NCBI GenBank assembly: GCA_017500745.1
Contig: JAFVYE010000093.1
Coordinates: 1 to 31,526 of the forward strand
Source of the DNA: Clostridia bacterium
GTDB taxonomy: Bacteria; Bacillota; Clostridia; Christensenellales; CAG-917
Direction: 5' to 3'
DNA length: 31,526 nucleotides
Under the pieces are notes generated by a model. The model did not search any database. It saw nothing but the letters and a program-made list of their open reading frames with translations, and was not told where the DNA came from. The translations under genes were made by a program, and so were the position numbers. Positions 23,813-31,526 of the stretch are shown here, one piece after another. How positions within the stretch are numbered: the first letter of the stretch is position 1; every line of letters begins with the position of its first letter.

Positions 23813-24429
23813 TGGTCATGGTGACAATGATCGTGGTCACACTCACAATGGTCATGGTCACACTCATCATCGCAGTCGCACTGATCACAATCGCATTCGT
23901 CCTCCCTTTCATCGTCCTCTCTTTCGGGATTCAAGATGTTTTCAAAGGGCGAACGGCGTGACTCGTCATCGGGCTCGTCAAGGCCTTTCAAGTAGCGATA
24001 AAACTCATCATCTTGATAGTTGCTCTCTTTGTCCTCAAAATAGCCACCAAGCTCCTCAACGGCGTTTCTGATCTCCATATACTCGTTGTAGTTGAGCTCC
24101 CCAGAGTCTGCAAATGATTTGAGCACTTCAATGGCAGATTCATCGCCGTACTTGCCAAGCAAGCGAGCGTAAAGAGCCACGTCCTCTCCACGATAGAGGC
24201 AACTGACAAGCCCCATATACACCCCTTTGTGACCGGGATATTCGCTCAAAATCTCAATGAGCATATCAGCGGTTTCCCCTTGGCTTGCATAAAACTTTTC
24301 AAGCATGACGTCAACCAGCTCCTCGCAATCCTCTTGCAGATATTCATAGGCCTCAAGGCGAACTGAATAGTCAACGCTCTCATCTATGAGAGTTGCCAAC
24401 ATCTTTTCCATTTCTTGCTTAGATTTCAT
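23806..24429 (-). CDS. Small acidic protein with Cys/His/Asp-rich tail
   Basis: Unknown family. I chose the ATG at 24429 because GGAG lies 9 bases upstream. This gives 207 residues and an 11-base overlap with the TPR gene. A frame with more upstream codons exists but runs through the TPR gene. Residues 1-130 are helical and repeat-like (SVRLEAYEYLQEDCEELVDVM, then EILSEYPGHKGVYMGLVSC), which might be HEAT-type repeats. The last 36 residues form a tail of alternating Asp, Cys and His (8 Cys and 8 His, ending CHHDHH), very likely metal-binding, as in the tails of SlyD or HypB. It is the last gene of a three-gene operon. Confidence 0.75.
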   Translation of the reverse strand: MKSKQEMEKMLATLIDESVDYSVRLEAYEYLQEDCEELVDVMLEKFYASQGETADMLIEILSEYPGHKGVYMGLVSCLYRGEDVALYARLLGKYGDESAIEVLKSFADSGELNYNEYMEIRNAVEELGGYFEDKESNYQDDEFYRYLKGLDEPDDESRRSPFENILNPEREDDEREDECDCDQCDCDDECDHDHCECDHDHCHHDHH

Positions 24430-26116
24430 CTTCTTCATCTCCAAAAACGGTTTTGTCGTATTTTTTGAAAGTGCGCTCATCAAGGTCGTAGCGCAATATG
24501 CTGTCAATGACAGGATTTTCGTCATCGTAATAGACGTGGGCAAGAAGCACTCCGGTCAAAGTTTGAGGGCTACGGAATCGGGTGGCCTTTTCAACCTTTC
24601 TGCTTCTGTAAATGGGCTTGCCGTCATATCCAAGACGGACAAATCCGTCCACTATGTCACGAAGTCTTTCAAGATAGGTGTTGGCGTCCTCATCTGTGAA
24701 GATGATGTCGCAAACCCCATATCCAACCGCCTCTTTTAGCACCTTGGGCAATGCGTAAAATGCCTCGGGCAAGGTCAAGGACACGTCCTTGAATCTGTCC
24801 TGCGTCACCACGCTGAAATCAAGATGATGCCCTCCGTCAAGGAGATAGGCAAGGACTGCAGACATGGTGTCAAAGGACATGCCCGGACGGATGAGAACTT
24901 CTCTATAAAAGCTTTCAACCCATTTTGCAGATGAATAGGACAATCTGTCAAGAAGCAGAGCTATCACCTTTTCATTGCCGTCCAAGAAAGCCCAGCGGAT
25001 GAGCTTTGTGAGATGAGGATTGTTGTCAAGAGCATTGTCAAAGTCCTCTGTGGACAGCTTGGTGTACTCCTCCAACACCTTGTATCTTCTGAACCTCTCG
25101 GTGTGAGGCACCTTGAGGTTGGGCATGGTCATGGAATAGTCGGTTTCATCGGGGTTTTGGGCGTACAGGTCAAGGAAATAATCGCTGGGGGCGTACTCTC
25201 CATATATGTTGTTGACCGCGTTCATAACCTTCACGGCCTCGTCCTTTTGCCCCACGTTGTAAAGGGCTTGAGATAGCCAAATCAACCCGTTGGGTTGATA
25301 GGGTATAAACTTCAACGCCTTCCTTGTGTACACAATGATTTGAGAGTGCATGTTGAGGTTGACAAGCAAGGGCAATATGATGAGGATCTCTTCAAGACGA
25401 TTGTAGTCTGTTTGAAGAAGCTCCTCAACCACCTCGTAGGCCTCGGCTGTCCTCTCCTCAAGCATCAGAGCTGTGGCAAGAGTGCTTTTGACTCCAAGAC
25501 TGCCTCCCTTTTCAAGCATACGGCGTGCCTCTTCTATGACTCTGTCAATGTCGTTTTTCATCATATAGGACACAAGTATGATGTGGTTGGCTGCGTCAAT
25601 TGACGGGCTTGACTTGTCCACCTTTTCGGCAAGAGCAACTGCTCTGTCAAAATCACGTTCTTGAATGAGGGCATAGGCACGCTCAATCAATCCTTCGTAA
25701 TACTCCTCTGCTGTCTTTGACACCAGATGAAAGGGGTTTTTGCCTTGGGGATCTTTGGCAGTGTCCAGAACGGACGGGTCAAAGTCATCTCCGAAATAGC
25801 GCATATAATACGCCACCACTTCAAGATTGCCAAGCTCCAAAAAGTTGCCTGCAAGTCTATAAAAAATGCGATCTTCCTGCTCAGGTGTGGGATTTGACAC
25901 CAAAGCACGATAAAAGACCGCATTTGAAATTTGATGTGCGCCAAGATCGGCGTAAATTGAGGCAAGTTTAACTTGCGCTTCTACAAAAGAATCGTCTATG
26001 GCAAGGGCTTTATTGAGATAATTGACTGCTCCTTCCGTTTCACCGTTTGACAGTTTTCTTTCTGCAAGGGACAACAATTCATCTTTGGAAAGGGCCAGCT
26101 TTATGACGTTTGCCAT
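24419..26116 (-). CDS. TPR-repeat protein of unknown function
   Basis: The 565-residue cytoplasmic protein starts with tetratricopeptide repeats: residues 10-45 (LLSLAERKLSNGETEGAVNY, ALAIDD) and 46-80 are the best, and further helical pairs continue to about 320, including EEARRMLEKGGSLGVKSTLA. The remaining 245 residues have no repeat I recognise. They include a stretch typical of a folded alpha/beta domain (DVSLTLPEAFYALPKVLKEAVGYG). No signal peptide is present. The start overlaps the end of the upstream membrane gene by one base (TAATG) and the end overlaps the next gene. TPR proteins usually scaffold complexes, so a role with its two neighbours is reasonable inference. Confidence 0.85.
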   Translation of the reverse strand: MANVIKLALSKDELLSLAERKLSNGETEGAVNYLNKALAIDDSFVEAQVKLASIYADLGAHQISNAVFYRALVSNPTPEQEDRIFYRLAGNFLELGNLEVVAYYMRYFGDDFDPSVLDTAKDPQGKNPFHLVSKTAEEYYEGLIERAYALIQERDFDRAVALAEKVDKSSPSIDAANHIILVSYMMKNDIDRVIEEARRMLEKGGSLGVKSTLATALMLEERTAEAYEVVEELLQTDYNRLEEILIILPLLVNLNMHSQIIVYTRKALKFIPYQPNGLIWLSQALYNVGQKDEAVKVMNAVNNIYGEYAPSDYFLDLYAQNPDETDYSMTMPNLKVPHTERFRRYKVLEEYTKLSTEDFDNALDNNPHLTKLIRWAFLDGNEKVIALLLDRLSYSSAKWVESFYREVLIRPGMSFDTMSAVLAYLLDGGHHLDFSVVTQDRFKDVSLTLPEAFYALPKVLKEAVGYGVCDIIFTDEDANTYLERLRDIVDGFVRLGYDGKPIYRSRKVEKATRFRSPQTLTGVLLAHVYYDDENPVIDSILRYDLDERTFKKYDKTVFGDEEDEI

Positions 26117-27213
26117 TATTTCTTCTTTTTCTTTTTGGGGTTTTGATATGCTTGTTTTTGTTTGTTTGCTTGCTTGGGTGCACTGCTTGCCTTGTTTGTT
26201 TTGCGCACTTCTGCAAGATATTTTTTGTCAAAATATGCCTTCAAGGATTTGAGCTTGATCATGCCTCTGTCTGCCATTGCAATCCAGCCCAAAGCGAGAA
26301 GAACGTAGCCGGCCCCCACCATGACAAGATAGGTGATGATTGATGCCATTGTTCCCATTGCAAAGCCCACGATAGGCACCAAGGTGACCGCACCTGTGAT
26401 GGGCACAAACACCAAGTTGTTGGCAATAAGACAAATTGCGTTTTTGAAGGTTTGACCAAAGGTCAAGTTGTGAGTGACCGTCAGGCCCATCATTGCAAAG
26501 CAAACCAAAATTATGGGGAATCCAACAATTGCAGGGATGATAACCGCAATATAGTCCCCTGCGGTTGCTTGACCAATCTCTTTGAGTGAAAAGAGTTGCA
26601 ACATTGCACTGCCCACGCCAAGAAGAATGAGGGTGACAATGGTGCCAAGGATCATATACTTCCACCAATGCTTTTTGAAGCCAATGAAATAGGTCTTGAT
26701 GTTTTGCTTGTAAACGTCTTGATAGTACGCTCTCTTTGCTGCATAGAACAATCCAGAAGCAAAGGGGGTCATGATGATCATTGCCCCTGCCACCACCAAA
26801 AGAACGTATTGGAACACTTGGCCGTAAAGGACGCTCACGCTTTGGCTGATGCTGTCAAGTCCGCCGGGGAAACCCACGCCAATGCCCGACATAAAGTTGT
26901 ACGTGCCACCAAGGAAGTGCTTTTCAATGAGTTCTCTGCCAAGAATCAAACCAACGATGAAAAGTACTGATGAAAGCAAAAACCAGATTGCCGTCTTGAA
27001 AAGGTTGGAGTACTCGCCTTTGAAAACTGCAAATGCTCTCTTGAAATATGCATCGGGATATTCCTTCTTTTCAATCTTTTCGGTCATGCCTGCCACAACC
27101 ACTTTTGCTTGTTCTACAGGTTCTACAACCACTTCTGCATCTGTGAAGAGGTTTGAAAGAAGAAATTTGGGTTCTCTTTGTAATCTTTGATTGTTGTTTT
27201 GTTGAGTTGCCAT
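26116..27213 (-). CDS. Multi-pass membrane protein (DUF624/YesL-like?)
   Basis: A 365-residue protein. The ATG at 27213 (MATQQNNNQRLQ) is preferred because AGGAG lies 7 bases upstream and the longer frame has no ribosome binding site. The N-terminal 90 residues are soluble (KFLLSNLFTDAEVVVEPVEQ). About six transmembrane helices follow (near 95-115, 155-180, 205-230, 245-270, 285-310, 315-335). The C-terminus is a Lys/Gln/Asn-rich tail ending in six lysines. The arrangement of YAAKRAYYQDVYK before a KHWWKYMILGTIV segment is reminiscent of DUF624/YesL-type proteins, but the match is weak. It is the first gene of the operon, with its own promoter. Confidence 0.8.
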   Translation of the reverse strand: MATQQNNNQRLQREPKFLLSNLFTDAEVVVEPVEQAKVVVAGMTEKIEKKEYPDAYFKRAFAVFKGEYSNLFKTAIWFLLSSVLFIVGLILGRELIEKHFLGGTYNFMSGIGVGFPGGLDSISQSVSVLYGQVFQYVLLVVAGAMIIMTPFASGLFYAAKRAYYQDVYKQNIKTYFIGFKKHWWKYMILGTIVTLILLGVGSAMLQLFSLKEIGQATAGDYIAVIIPAIVGFPIILVCFAMMGLTVTHNLTFGQTFKNAICLIANNLVFVPITGAVTLVPIVGFAMGTMASIITYLVMVGAGYVLLALGWIAMADRGMIKLKSLKAYFDKKYLAEVRKTNKASSAPKQANKQKQAYQNPKKKKKK

Positions 27214-27239
27214 AGTAGCTCCTAATGATAGATAAAAGC

Positions 27240-27268
27240 ATTTTACACCAAAAACCCGCAAATATCAA
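27240..27268 (-). promoter_or_regulatory. Putative promoter of the membrane-TPR operon
   Basis: On the minus strand TTGATA (27263-27268), 17 bases and TAAAAT (27240-27245) precede the ATG at 27213. Confidence 0.6.
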
Positions 27269-27347
27269 TTGAATACACAAAAATATCCCTTTTATAATAC
27301 AATAAATTATAAAACTAAAATATATTCTGCGTTTTTGCCCCAACAAA

Positions 27348-27394
27348 TTGACTTTTTGAGGGGTTGCGAGTATATTTTTTCTATATAAGGAGAG
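27348..27394 (+). promoter_or_regulatory. Promoter and RBS of asd-dapA-dapB
   Basis: TTGACT (27348-27353), a 17-base spacer and TATATT (27371-27376) are followed by AAGGAGAG (27387-27394) and the ATG at 27404. The leader would be about 20 bases, which leaves no room for a lysine riboswitch. Confidence 0.75.
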
Positions 27395-27403
27395 CTGAAT
27401 TTT

Positions 27404-28414
27404 ATGAAAAAATTCAATATCGCCGTAATTGGCGCAACAGGTATGGTGGGACGCAAGTTCCTTGAAGTGTTGGCAGAAAGAAACCTGCCTGTTTCAAACT
27501 ACTATCTGTTTGCTTCGGCAAGAAGCGCAGGCAAACAACTTGATTTCATGGGCAAGCCCCACACAATCATTGAACTAAACAGCCAAAATATTAAAGCCCT
27601 TGAAGGCAAAATTGACTATGCATTGTTTTCTGCAGGGGGACAAATCTCAAAGGAGTACGCACCTCAATTTGTAGAAATTGGAGCAACCGTGGTGGACAAC
27701 TCGTCAGAGTGGCGCATGCACCCTGACGTCCCCCTTGTAGTGCCCGAGGTCAATCCCGAGGACGTGAAGTGGCACAAAGGCATCATCGCCAACCCCAACT
27801 GCTCCACCATTCAAGCCGTGGTTGCCCTGAAGCCCCTCCACGACAAATACGGCATCAAGCGTGTGGTGTACTCCACCTATCAAGCTGTGTCTGGCGCTGG
27901 AGTTGCCGGCTACAACGATCTAAAAAACGGAGTGGAAGGTCAAGCACCTCAAAAGTTTCCCTATCCCATCGCATACAACATGCTCCCTCACATTGACGTT
28001 TTTCTTGAAAACGGCTACACCAAAGAGGAGTGGAAGATGATTGCCGAAACAAGAAAAATCTTCCACAAAGATGATATGCGCGTCACGGCAACCACCGTTC
28101 GTGTGCCCGTTTTCCACGGACATAGCGAGTCCATCAACGTGGAATTTGACACCCCCTGCACGAGAGAGGGCGTCCTTGAAGCATTGTCATCCTTTGAAGG
28201 ACTTGTCCTTCAAGACGACCCTGCAAACAACCTCTACCCCATGCCCATCTACGCCGAAAATCACGATGAAGTCTTTGTTGGACGTGTCCGCATTGATGAA
28301 AGCGTTGACAGCGGTGTCAACCTTTGGGTTGTGGCAGACAACATCAGAAAAGGCGCTGCAACAAACGCAGTGCAAATTGTAGAACTTCTCATCAAAGACG
28401 CATTGGAGGCGTAA
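27404..28414 (+). CDS. asd: Aspartate-semialdehyde dehydrogenase
   Basis: It reduces aspartyl phosphate to aspartate semialdehyde with NADPH, the branch point for lysine and homoserine. The length of 336 residues is usual. GATGMVG (10-16) is the nucleotide-binding loop. The catalytic Cys133 sits in ANPNCSTIQ (129-137). The sequence GAGVAGYNDLKNG and the VPVFHGHSESINVEF segment with the catalytic His are present. It leads the asd-dapA-dapB operon and is followed by dapA after one base (TAATATG). Confidence 0.97.
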   Translation: MKKFNIAVIGATGMVGRKFLEVLAERNLPVSNYYLFASARSAGKQLDFMGKPHTIIELNSQNIKALEGKIDYALFSAGGQISKEYAPQFVEIGATVVDNSSEWRMHPDVPLVVPEVNPEDVKWHKGIIANPNCSTIQAVVALKPLHDKYGIKRVVYSTYQAVSGAGVAGYNDLKNGVEGQAPQKFPYPIAYNMLPHIDVFLENGYTKEEWKMIAETRKIFHKDDMRVTATTVRVPVFHGHSESINVEFDTPCTREGVLEALSSFEGLVLQDDPANNLYPMPIYAENHDEVFVGRVRIDESVDSGVNLWVVADNIRKGAATNAVQIVELLIKDALEA

Positions 28415-28415
28415 T

Positions 28416-29285
28416 ATGTTCAAAGGTACCGCAACAGCACTCATCACTCCATTTTCAGACACAGGCGTTGACTTTGAAGCCCTTGACAAACTCCTTGACA
28501 GTCAAGTTGACGGCGGTGTAAACGCTCTTGTCATACTTGGCACCACGGGAGAGCCCGCAACCATGACCAAAGAGGAAAAAGTGGCTGTGGTAAAGTTTGT
28601 TGTCAGCAAACTCAAAGGCAAACTGCCCATCATTGTTGGCGCAGGAGCCAACTCAACTGCCGATGCCATTGACAATGCCAAGCTCTACACCTCTCTCGGT
28701 GCAGACGGATTGCTGGTTGTCACACCCTACTACAACAAGTGCACACAAGGTGGTCTTGTTGCTCACTACACTGCTGTTGCAGAGGCAACTCATTTGCCCA
28801 TCATCTGCTACAACGTGCCCGGTCGCACAGGGGTCAATATGCTCCCCGCCACCTTTGCAAAGTTGGTTGACCAAGTGGACAACATCGTTGCAATCAAGGA
28901 GGCCAGCGGAAATATGGAACAAATTGAGGAGTGCATCCGCTTGACCGTAGGCAAGGCAGACGTCATCAGCGGTGACGACGGGCTCACGGTGCCCGTCATG
29001 CTCATGGGTGGCACAGGGGTCATCTCTGTTGCAAGCAACCTTGCTCCCGCCTACGTGTCAACAATGACGTCACACGCCCTCAACGGCAATGTGAAAGAGG
29101 CGTCATCAATGCAACTGAAAATGCTTCCTTTTGTGAAAGCACTCTTTTCAGAGGTCAACCCCATCCCCGCAAAAAAAGGCGCAGAGCTCCTTGGACTTTG
29201 CAACGGAAAGCTCCGCTTGCCCCTCACCGAAATGACAGAGGACAACGCAAAAGTGCTTGAATCACTTTTGAAGGAATTTGTATGA
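28416..29285 (+). CDS. dapA: 4-hydroxy-tetrahydrodipicolinate synthase
   Basis: It condenses pyruvate with aspartate semialdehyde, the first committed step to lysine and diaminopimelate. The length of 289 residues is normal for this TIM-barrel family. GTTGE at 42-46, the active-site Tyr132 in CYNVPGRTGV and the Schiff-base Lys161 in IKEASGN are all present. The arrangement PYYNKCTQGGLVAHY and the C-terminal RLPLTEM end are typical. Its stop overlaps the dapB start (ATGA), indicating coupling. Confidence 0.97.
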   Translation: MFKGTATALITPFSDTGVDFEALDKLLDSQVDGGVNALVILGTTGEPATMTKEEKVAVVKFVVSKLKGKLPIIVGAGANSTADAIDNAKLYTSLGADGLLVVTPYYNKCTQGGLVAHYTAVAEATHLPIICYNVPGRTGVNMLPATFAKLVDQVDNIVAIKEASGNMEQIEECIRLTVGKADVISGDDGLTVPVMLMGGTGVISVASNLAPAYVSTMTSHALNGNVKEASSMQLKMLPFVKALFSEVNPIPAKKGAELLGLCNGKLRLPLTEMTEDNAKVLESLLKEFV

Positions 29286-30472
29286 TTAAAATTGCTCTTT
29301 CAGGCGCGGGCGGACGCATGGGCCGAACCGTGTATAAATCATTGACTCTCAACAACCAGTTTGAAATTGTCTTTGGGGTTGATCCATATCCCACAGAGGA
29401 TCTTCCTTTTCCTGTATATCAATCCTTTGACCACTGCCCTCTGGGCGCAGACGTAATCCTTGACTTTTCATCTGCCTCTGCCCTTGACGGCATCCTTGAC
29501 TACGCTGTGAAAACCGGCACAAAATGCGTCCTTGCCACAACGGGATACACCGATGAACAATTGAAGCGCATAAGATATGCATCAAAGCAAGTGGCCGTGT
29601 TCCACTCTGCCAATATGTCATTGGGCATCAACCTCCTTGCCAATCTTTCAAAAGAAGCAATGAAGTTTCTTGGTGACAACTACGACGTGGAGATTGTTGA
29701 AACCCATCACAACAAAAAATTAGACTCTCCCAGTGGCACCGCTCTCACTCTTGCAAATGCCATCAACAGCGTAAGAGAAAATGAGCTCACCCACAGGTAC
29801 GGCAGACATGAAAGTGCCAAGCGCAGAGAGAAAAACGAGATTGGCATCCACGCCATCCGTGGTGGCACCGTGGTTGGAAAACATGACGTAATGTTTCTTG
29901 GAGCAGGGGAGCAAGTCAAGCTGTCACACGAGGCAGAAAGCAAAGAGGTTTTTGTCCGTGGCGCCCTCCGTGCAATCAGCTTCCTCACCACAAAGCAAAC
30001 TGGATTGTATGATATGAATTCAATCTTGGGAAGCTACTATGCAGTCACGTCAGTCACATCCGAAAAGGACGTGTCCGTGCTGTACTTCCCCACCATCAAG
30101 GCCGAGGATTTCATTGCAATACTTCGTGGCATAAAGGACCAAGACATCAATCTTGACATGATTTCACAAAGCGTAAATTTGGACGGAACGTTGGCTGTGT
30201 CCTTCTCACTCAGCGACAACGATCTGGCAAGAGCGGAAGCCATTGCCGGCGACATACATCACACATCAGTTGTGGGCAAAGCCAAGCTTACAGCAGAGGG
30301 CGCAGGCATGGAACATACAAGCGGTGTTGCCCTTGACGTGCTGTCAATCTTGAAGGGTCTTGGCGCCGTTGTCCACGCAATCACAACAAGCGAAACAAAG
30401 ATTTCTTGCTGTGTGGACATGGACAAGCTCTCACAAGCGGAAAACGCTCTCCGTCAATACTACAAAATCTAA
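29282..30472 (+). CDS. dapB: DapB reductase fused to two ACT domains
   Basis: 4-Hydroxy-tetrahydrodipicolinate reductase reduces the DapA product in lysine and diaminopimelate synthesis. Residues 1-250 are a complete DapB: GAGGRMG at 8-14 (nucleotide binding) and ETHHNKKLDSPSGTA at 140-154 (the catalytic His-His-x-x-Lys site). Usual DapB length is about 250 residues, but this protein has 396. The extra 145 residues form two ACT domains (about 253-325 and 327-396). Their sequences (AVTSVTSEKDVSVLYF, HTSGVALDVLSILKGLGA, ITTSETKISCCVD) closely follow the tandem C-terminal ACT pair of class I (LysC-type) aspartate kinase. The start overlaps the dapA stop. A terminator follows 23 bases after the stop codon. 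Feedback regulation by an amino acid is inferred, not shown. Confidence 0.93.
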   Translation: MIKIALSGAGGRMGRTVYKSLTLNNQFEIVFGVDPYPTEDLPFPVYQSFDHCPLGADVILDFSSASALDGILDYAVKTGTKCVLATTGYTDEQLKRIRYASKQVAVFHSANMSLGINLLANLSKEAMKFLGDNYDVEIVETHHNKKLDSPSGTALTLANAINSVRENELTHRYGRHESAKRREKNEIGIHAIRGGTVVGKHDVMFLGAGEQVKLSHEAESKEVFVRGALRAISFLTTKQTGLYDMNSILGSYYAVTSVTSEKDVSVLYFPTIKAEDFIAILRGIKDQDINLDMISQSVNLDGTLAVSFSLSDNDLARAEAIAGDIHHTSVVGKAKLTAEGAGMEHTSGVALDVLSILKGLGAVVHAITTSETKISCCVDMDKLSQAENALRQYYKI

Positions 30473-30495
30473 AACCGTCAAAAGCAATGAAAAAA

Positions 30496-30518
30496 GCGCT
30501 CAAAACGAGCGCTTTTTT
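30496..30518. terminator. Bidirectional intrinsic terminator after dapB
   Basis: GCGCTC, loop AAAAC, GAGCGC (30496-30501 with 30507-30512), followed by T6 and preceded by A5. It serves dapB (plus) and probably the DMT gene (minus). A second, weaker hairpin with T6-7 at 30548-30573 may add to it. Bases 30519-30656 hold only A/T-rich sequence. Confidence 0.88.
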
Positions 30519-30656
30519 CGTTTTCCCCAATTTACTCTATGTTTGCGATCCATTCTAAAAAACGGATTTTTTTGTAATACTTTTTATTTTCCTATTTAAT
30601 TTACACTTTCAAAAACATATTTTTTTGTTGTGCTATGCTGAAAAAATGATTTTTGC

Positions 30657-31526
30657 TTATTCTACAAAAAATTTCCGCTTGCGGTAATGCAAAAACTTTT
30701 CTGGCACTTCAAACTGGGCAATGAACACCGCCACAAACACCAGCAAGCATCCAACAAGCTCCTCTGTGGTGGCTTGCTCATTGAGTATGACTGCTCCTCC
30801 AAGGAGAGCGATGACAGACTCAAGACTCATGATGAGTGTTGCCGTTGATGAGTGCACTCTGCGCTGTCCTTCCACTTGCAAGGTGTAGGCAAGACCGCTT
30901 GAAAATACACCAACGTAAAGGAGGGGAATGATGGCTGATTCAAGAGCGGAGGGAGTGGGTGCTCCATTGGCAAGCATAAAGGGGACGCCAATGACTGCAC
31001 TTGTGGCAAATTGCAAAAAAGTGAATTTGGTGGGGTCGGTGGTTTTGCAGTACACGTCAATGAACACGATGTGGAAGCCAAAGGTGACTGCGCTGAGGAG
31101 AAGGAGGCCGTCTCCCTCTTCAAGAGTGAAGTCATCTGTCACGCACATGATGATAAATCCAACAAGAGCAATGAGCACAGCAATGCCCTTGCTGAGAGAC
31201 GTGCGACGTCTTGCAAGAATCCCCAAGATGGGCACCATGACAATGTAGAGCGTGGTGATGAATCCTGCCTTGCCTGCCGATGAAGTTGCCTCAATGCCCA
31301 GCTGTTGCACCAATGTTGACACAAACAAGATGACACCACATATGACACCGCCAATGATGGTGTCACGATTGAACTTTTGCACTTTGAGCCCTGCTCTCTT
31401 GCGGAAGACGTCTCCCAAAAGAACGGTGACGCCCAGCACAAAAGATGCAATGACAAACCTCAATGCGCTGAATGAGATGCTGTCAATGAACTCTGCACCT
31501 TGACGCTGTGCAACAAATGCAAAGCC
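30657..31526 (-). CDS. DMT-family (EamA) transporter, cut by the window edge
   Basis: A drug/metabolite transporter of the EamA type, with ten predicted membrane helices in two repeats of which most are in view. The frame continues in the same phase through the right edge (GFAFVAQRQGAEFIDS then ISFSALRFVIASFVLG), so the true start lies outside. The TTG at 31463 that could be read as a start is an internal Leu (ALRFVIA). Typical family segments are GFITTLYIVMVPILG, GDGLLLLSAVTFGFHIVFID and MSLESVIALLGGAVILNEQ (second EamA repeat end). The substrate is unknown. The stop codon lies before an A/T-rich spacer and the dapB terminator. Confidence 0.9.
   Translation of the reverse strand, partial: GFAFVAQRQGAEFIDSISFSALRFVIASFVLGVTVLLGDVFRKRAGLKVQKFNRDTIIGGVICGVILFVSTLVQQLGIEATSSAGKAGFITTLYIVMVPILGILARRRTSLSKGIAVLIALVGFIIMCVTDDFTLEEGDGLLLLSAVTFGFHIVFIDVYCKTTDPTKFTFLQFATSAVIGVPFMLANGAPTPSALESAIIPLLYVGVFSSGLAYTLQVEGQRRVHSSTATLIMSLESVIALLGGAVILNEQATTEELVGCLLVFVAVFIAQFEVPEKFLHYRKRKFFVE

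Noticed and set aside
27354..27403. Lysine riboswitch before asd
   Set aside because: The predicted leader is only about 20 bases, too short for an L-box.
1..31526. CRISPR arrays, tRNA or rRNA genes, insertion sequences or prophage genes
   Set aside because: No regular repeat-spacer pattern, tRNA-like fold, transposase or phage structural gene was seen by eye, although short or degenerate elements could be missed without a search.

Overview
The window looks like a chromosomal segment of a Gram-positive, Firmicutes-type bacterium, most likely an uncultured member of the Clostridia. The case rests on gene content: a CdaA-type diadenylate cyclase, a type III pantothenate kinase, a dimeric glycyl-tRNA synthetase, a YkvI-family membrane protein, lipoprotein signal peptides, AGGAGG-like ribosome binding sites, and a tiny cysteine-rich protein of a kind seen in Clostridia. 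I cannot place it to genus. I see no phage, transposase, CRISPR array, rRNA or tRNA. Most genes are housekeeping or metabolic.

Layout. (1) 139-11229, minus strand: one long apparent operon, with a promoter near 11303-11332 and a terminator at 81-111. Its order is holA, an unknown membrane protein with an NPF-repeat tail, cdaA, a DUF1015 protein, aspartate kinase, two small winged-helix-like single-TM proteins, uvrB and uvrA. (2) 11558-14192, minus: an amino-acid ABC transporter (binding protein, permease, ATPase). Its binding protein appears circularly permuted and its ATPase carries an insertion of about 110 residues. (3) 14463-16813, plus: a DUF2804 protein and an unknown lipoprotein, divergent from the transporter across a spacer rich in ATGCA palindromes. 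(4) 16880-19720, minus: coaX, homoserine dehydrogenase broken by a one-base frameshift, a compact phosphopantetheinyl transferase and acyl carrier protein. (5) 19827-21293: a divergent TspO, a 54-residue cysteine-rich small protein too short for ordinary ORF calling, and about 690 bases without a gene that hold direct repeats and hairpins. (6) 21294-23812: glycyl-tRNA synthetase and a divergent YkvI-like protein. (7) 23806-27213, minus: three unknown genes (membrane protein, TPR protein, and a small protein with a Cys/His/Asp tail). (8) 27404-30472, plus: asd-dapA-dapB, in which dapB is fused to two ACT domains. (9) A DMT-family transporter cut by the right edge.

How the genes fit together. 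Aspartate kinase, homoserine dehydrogenase, aspartate-semialdehyde dehydrogenase, DapA and DapB cover the aspartate pathway to homoserine and the first steps to lysine. The asd-dapA-dapB leader is very short and has no room for a lysine riboswitch, so control through the ACT domains on DapB is an attractive inference. CoaX, the phosphopantetheinyl transferase and ACP form a logical line from pantothenate through CoA to a loaded carrier protein.

The strongest unusual observations are the circularly permuted binding protein with its insertion-bearing ATPase, the DapB-ACT fusion, the structured repeat region at 20605-21293, and several unfamiliar low-complexity tails (NPF repeats, Cys/His/Asp).
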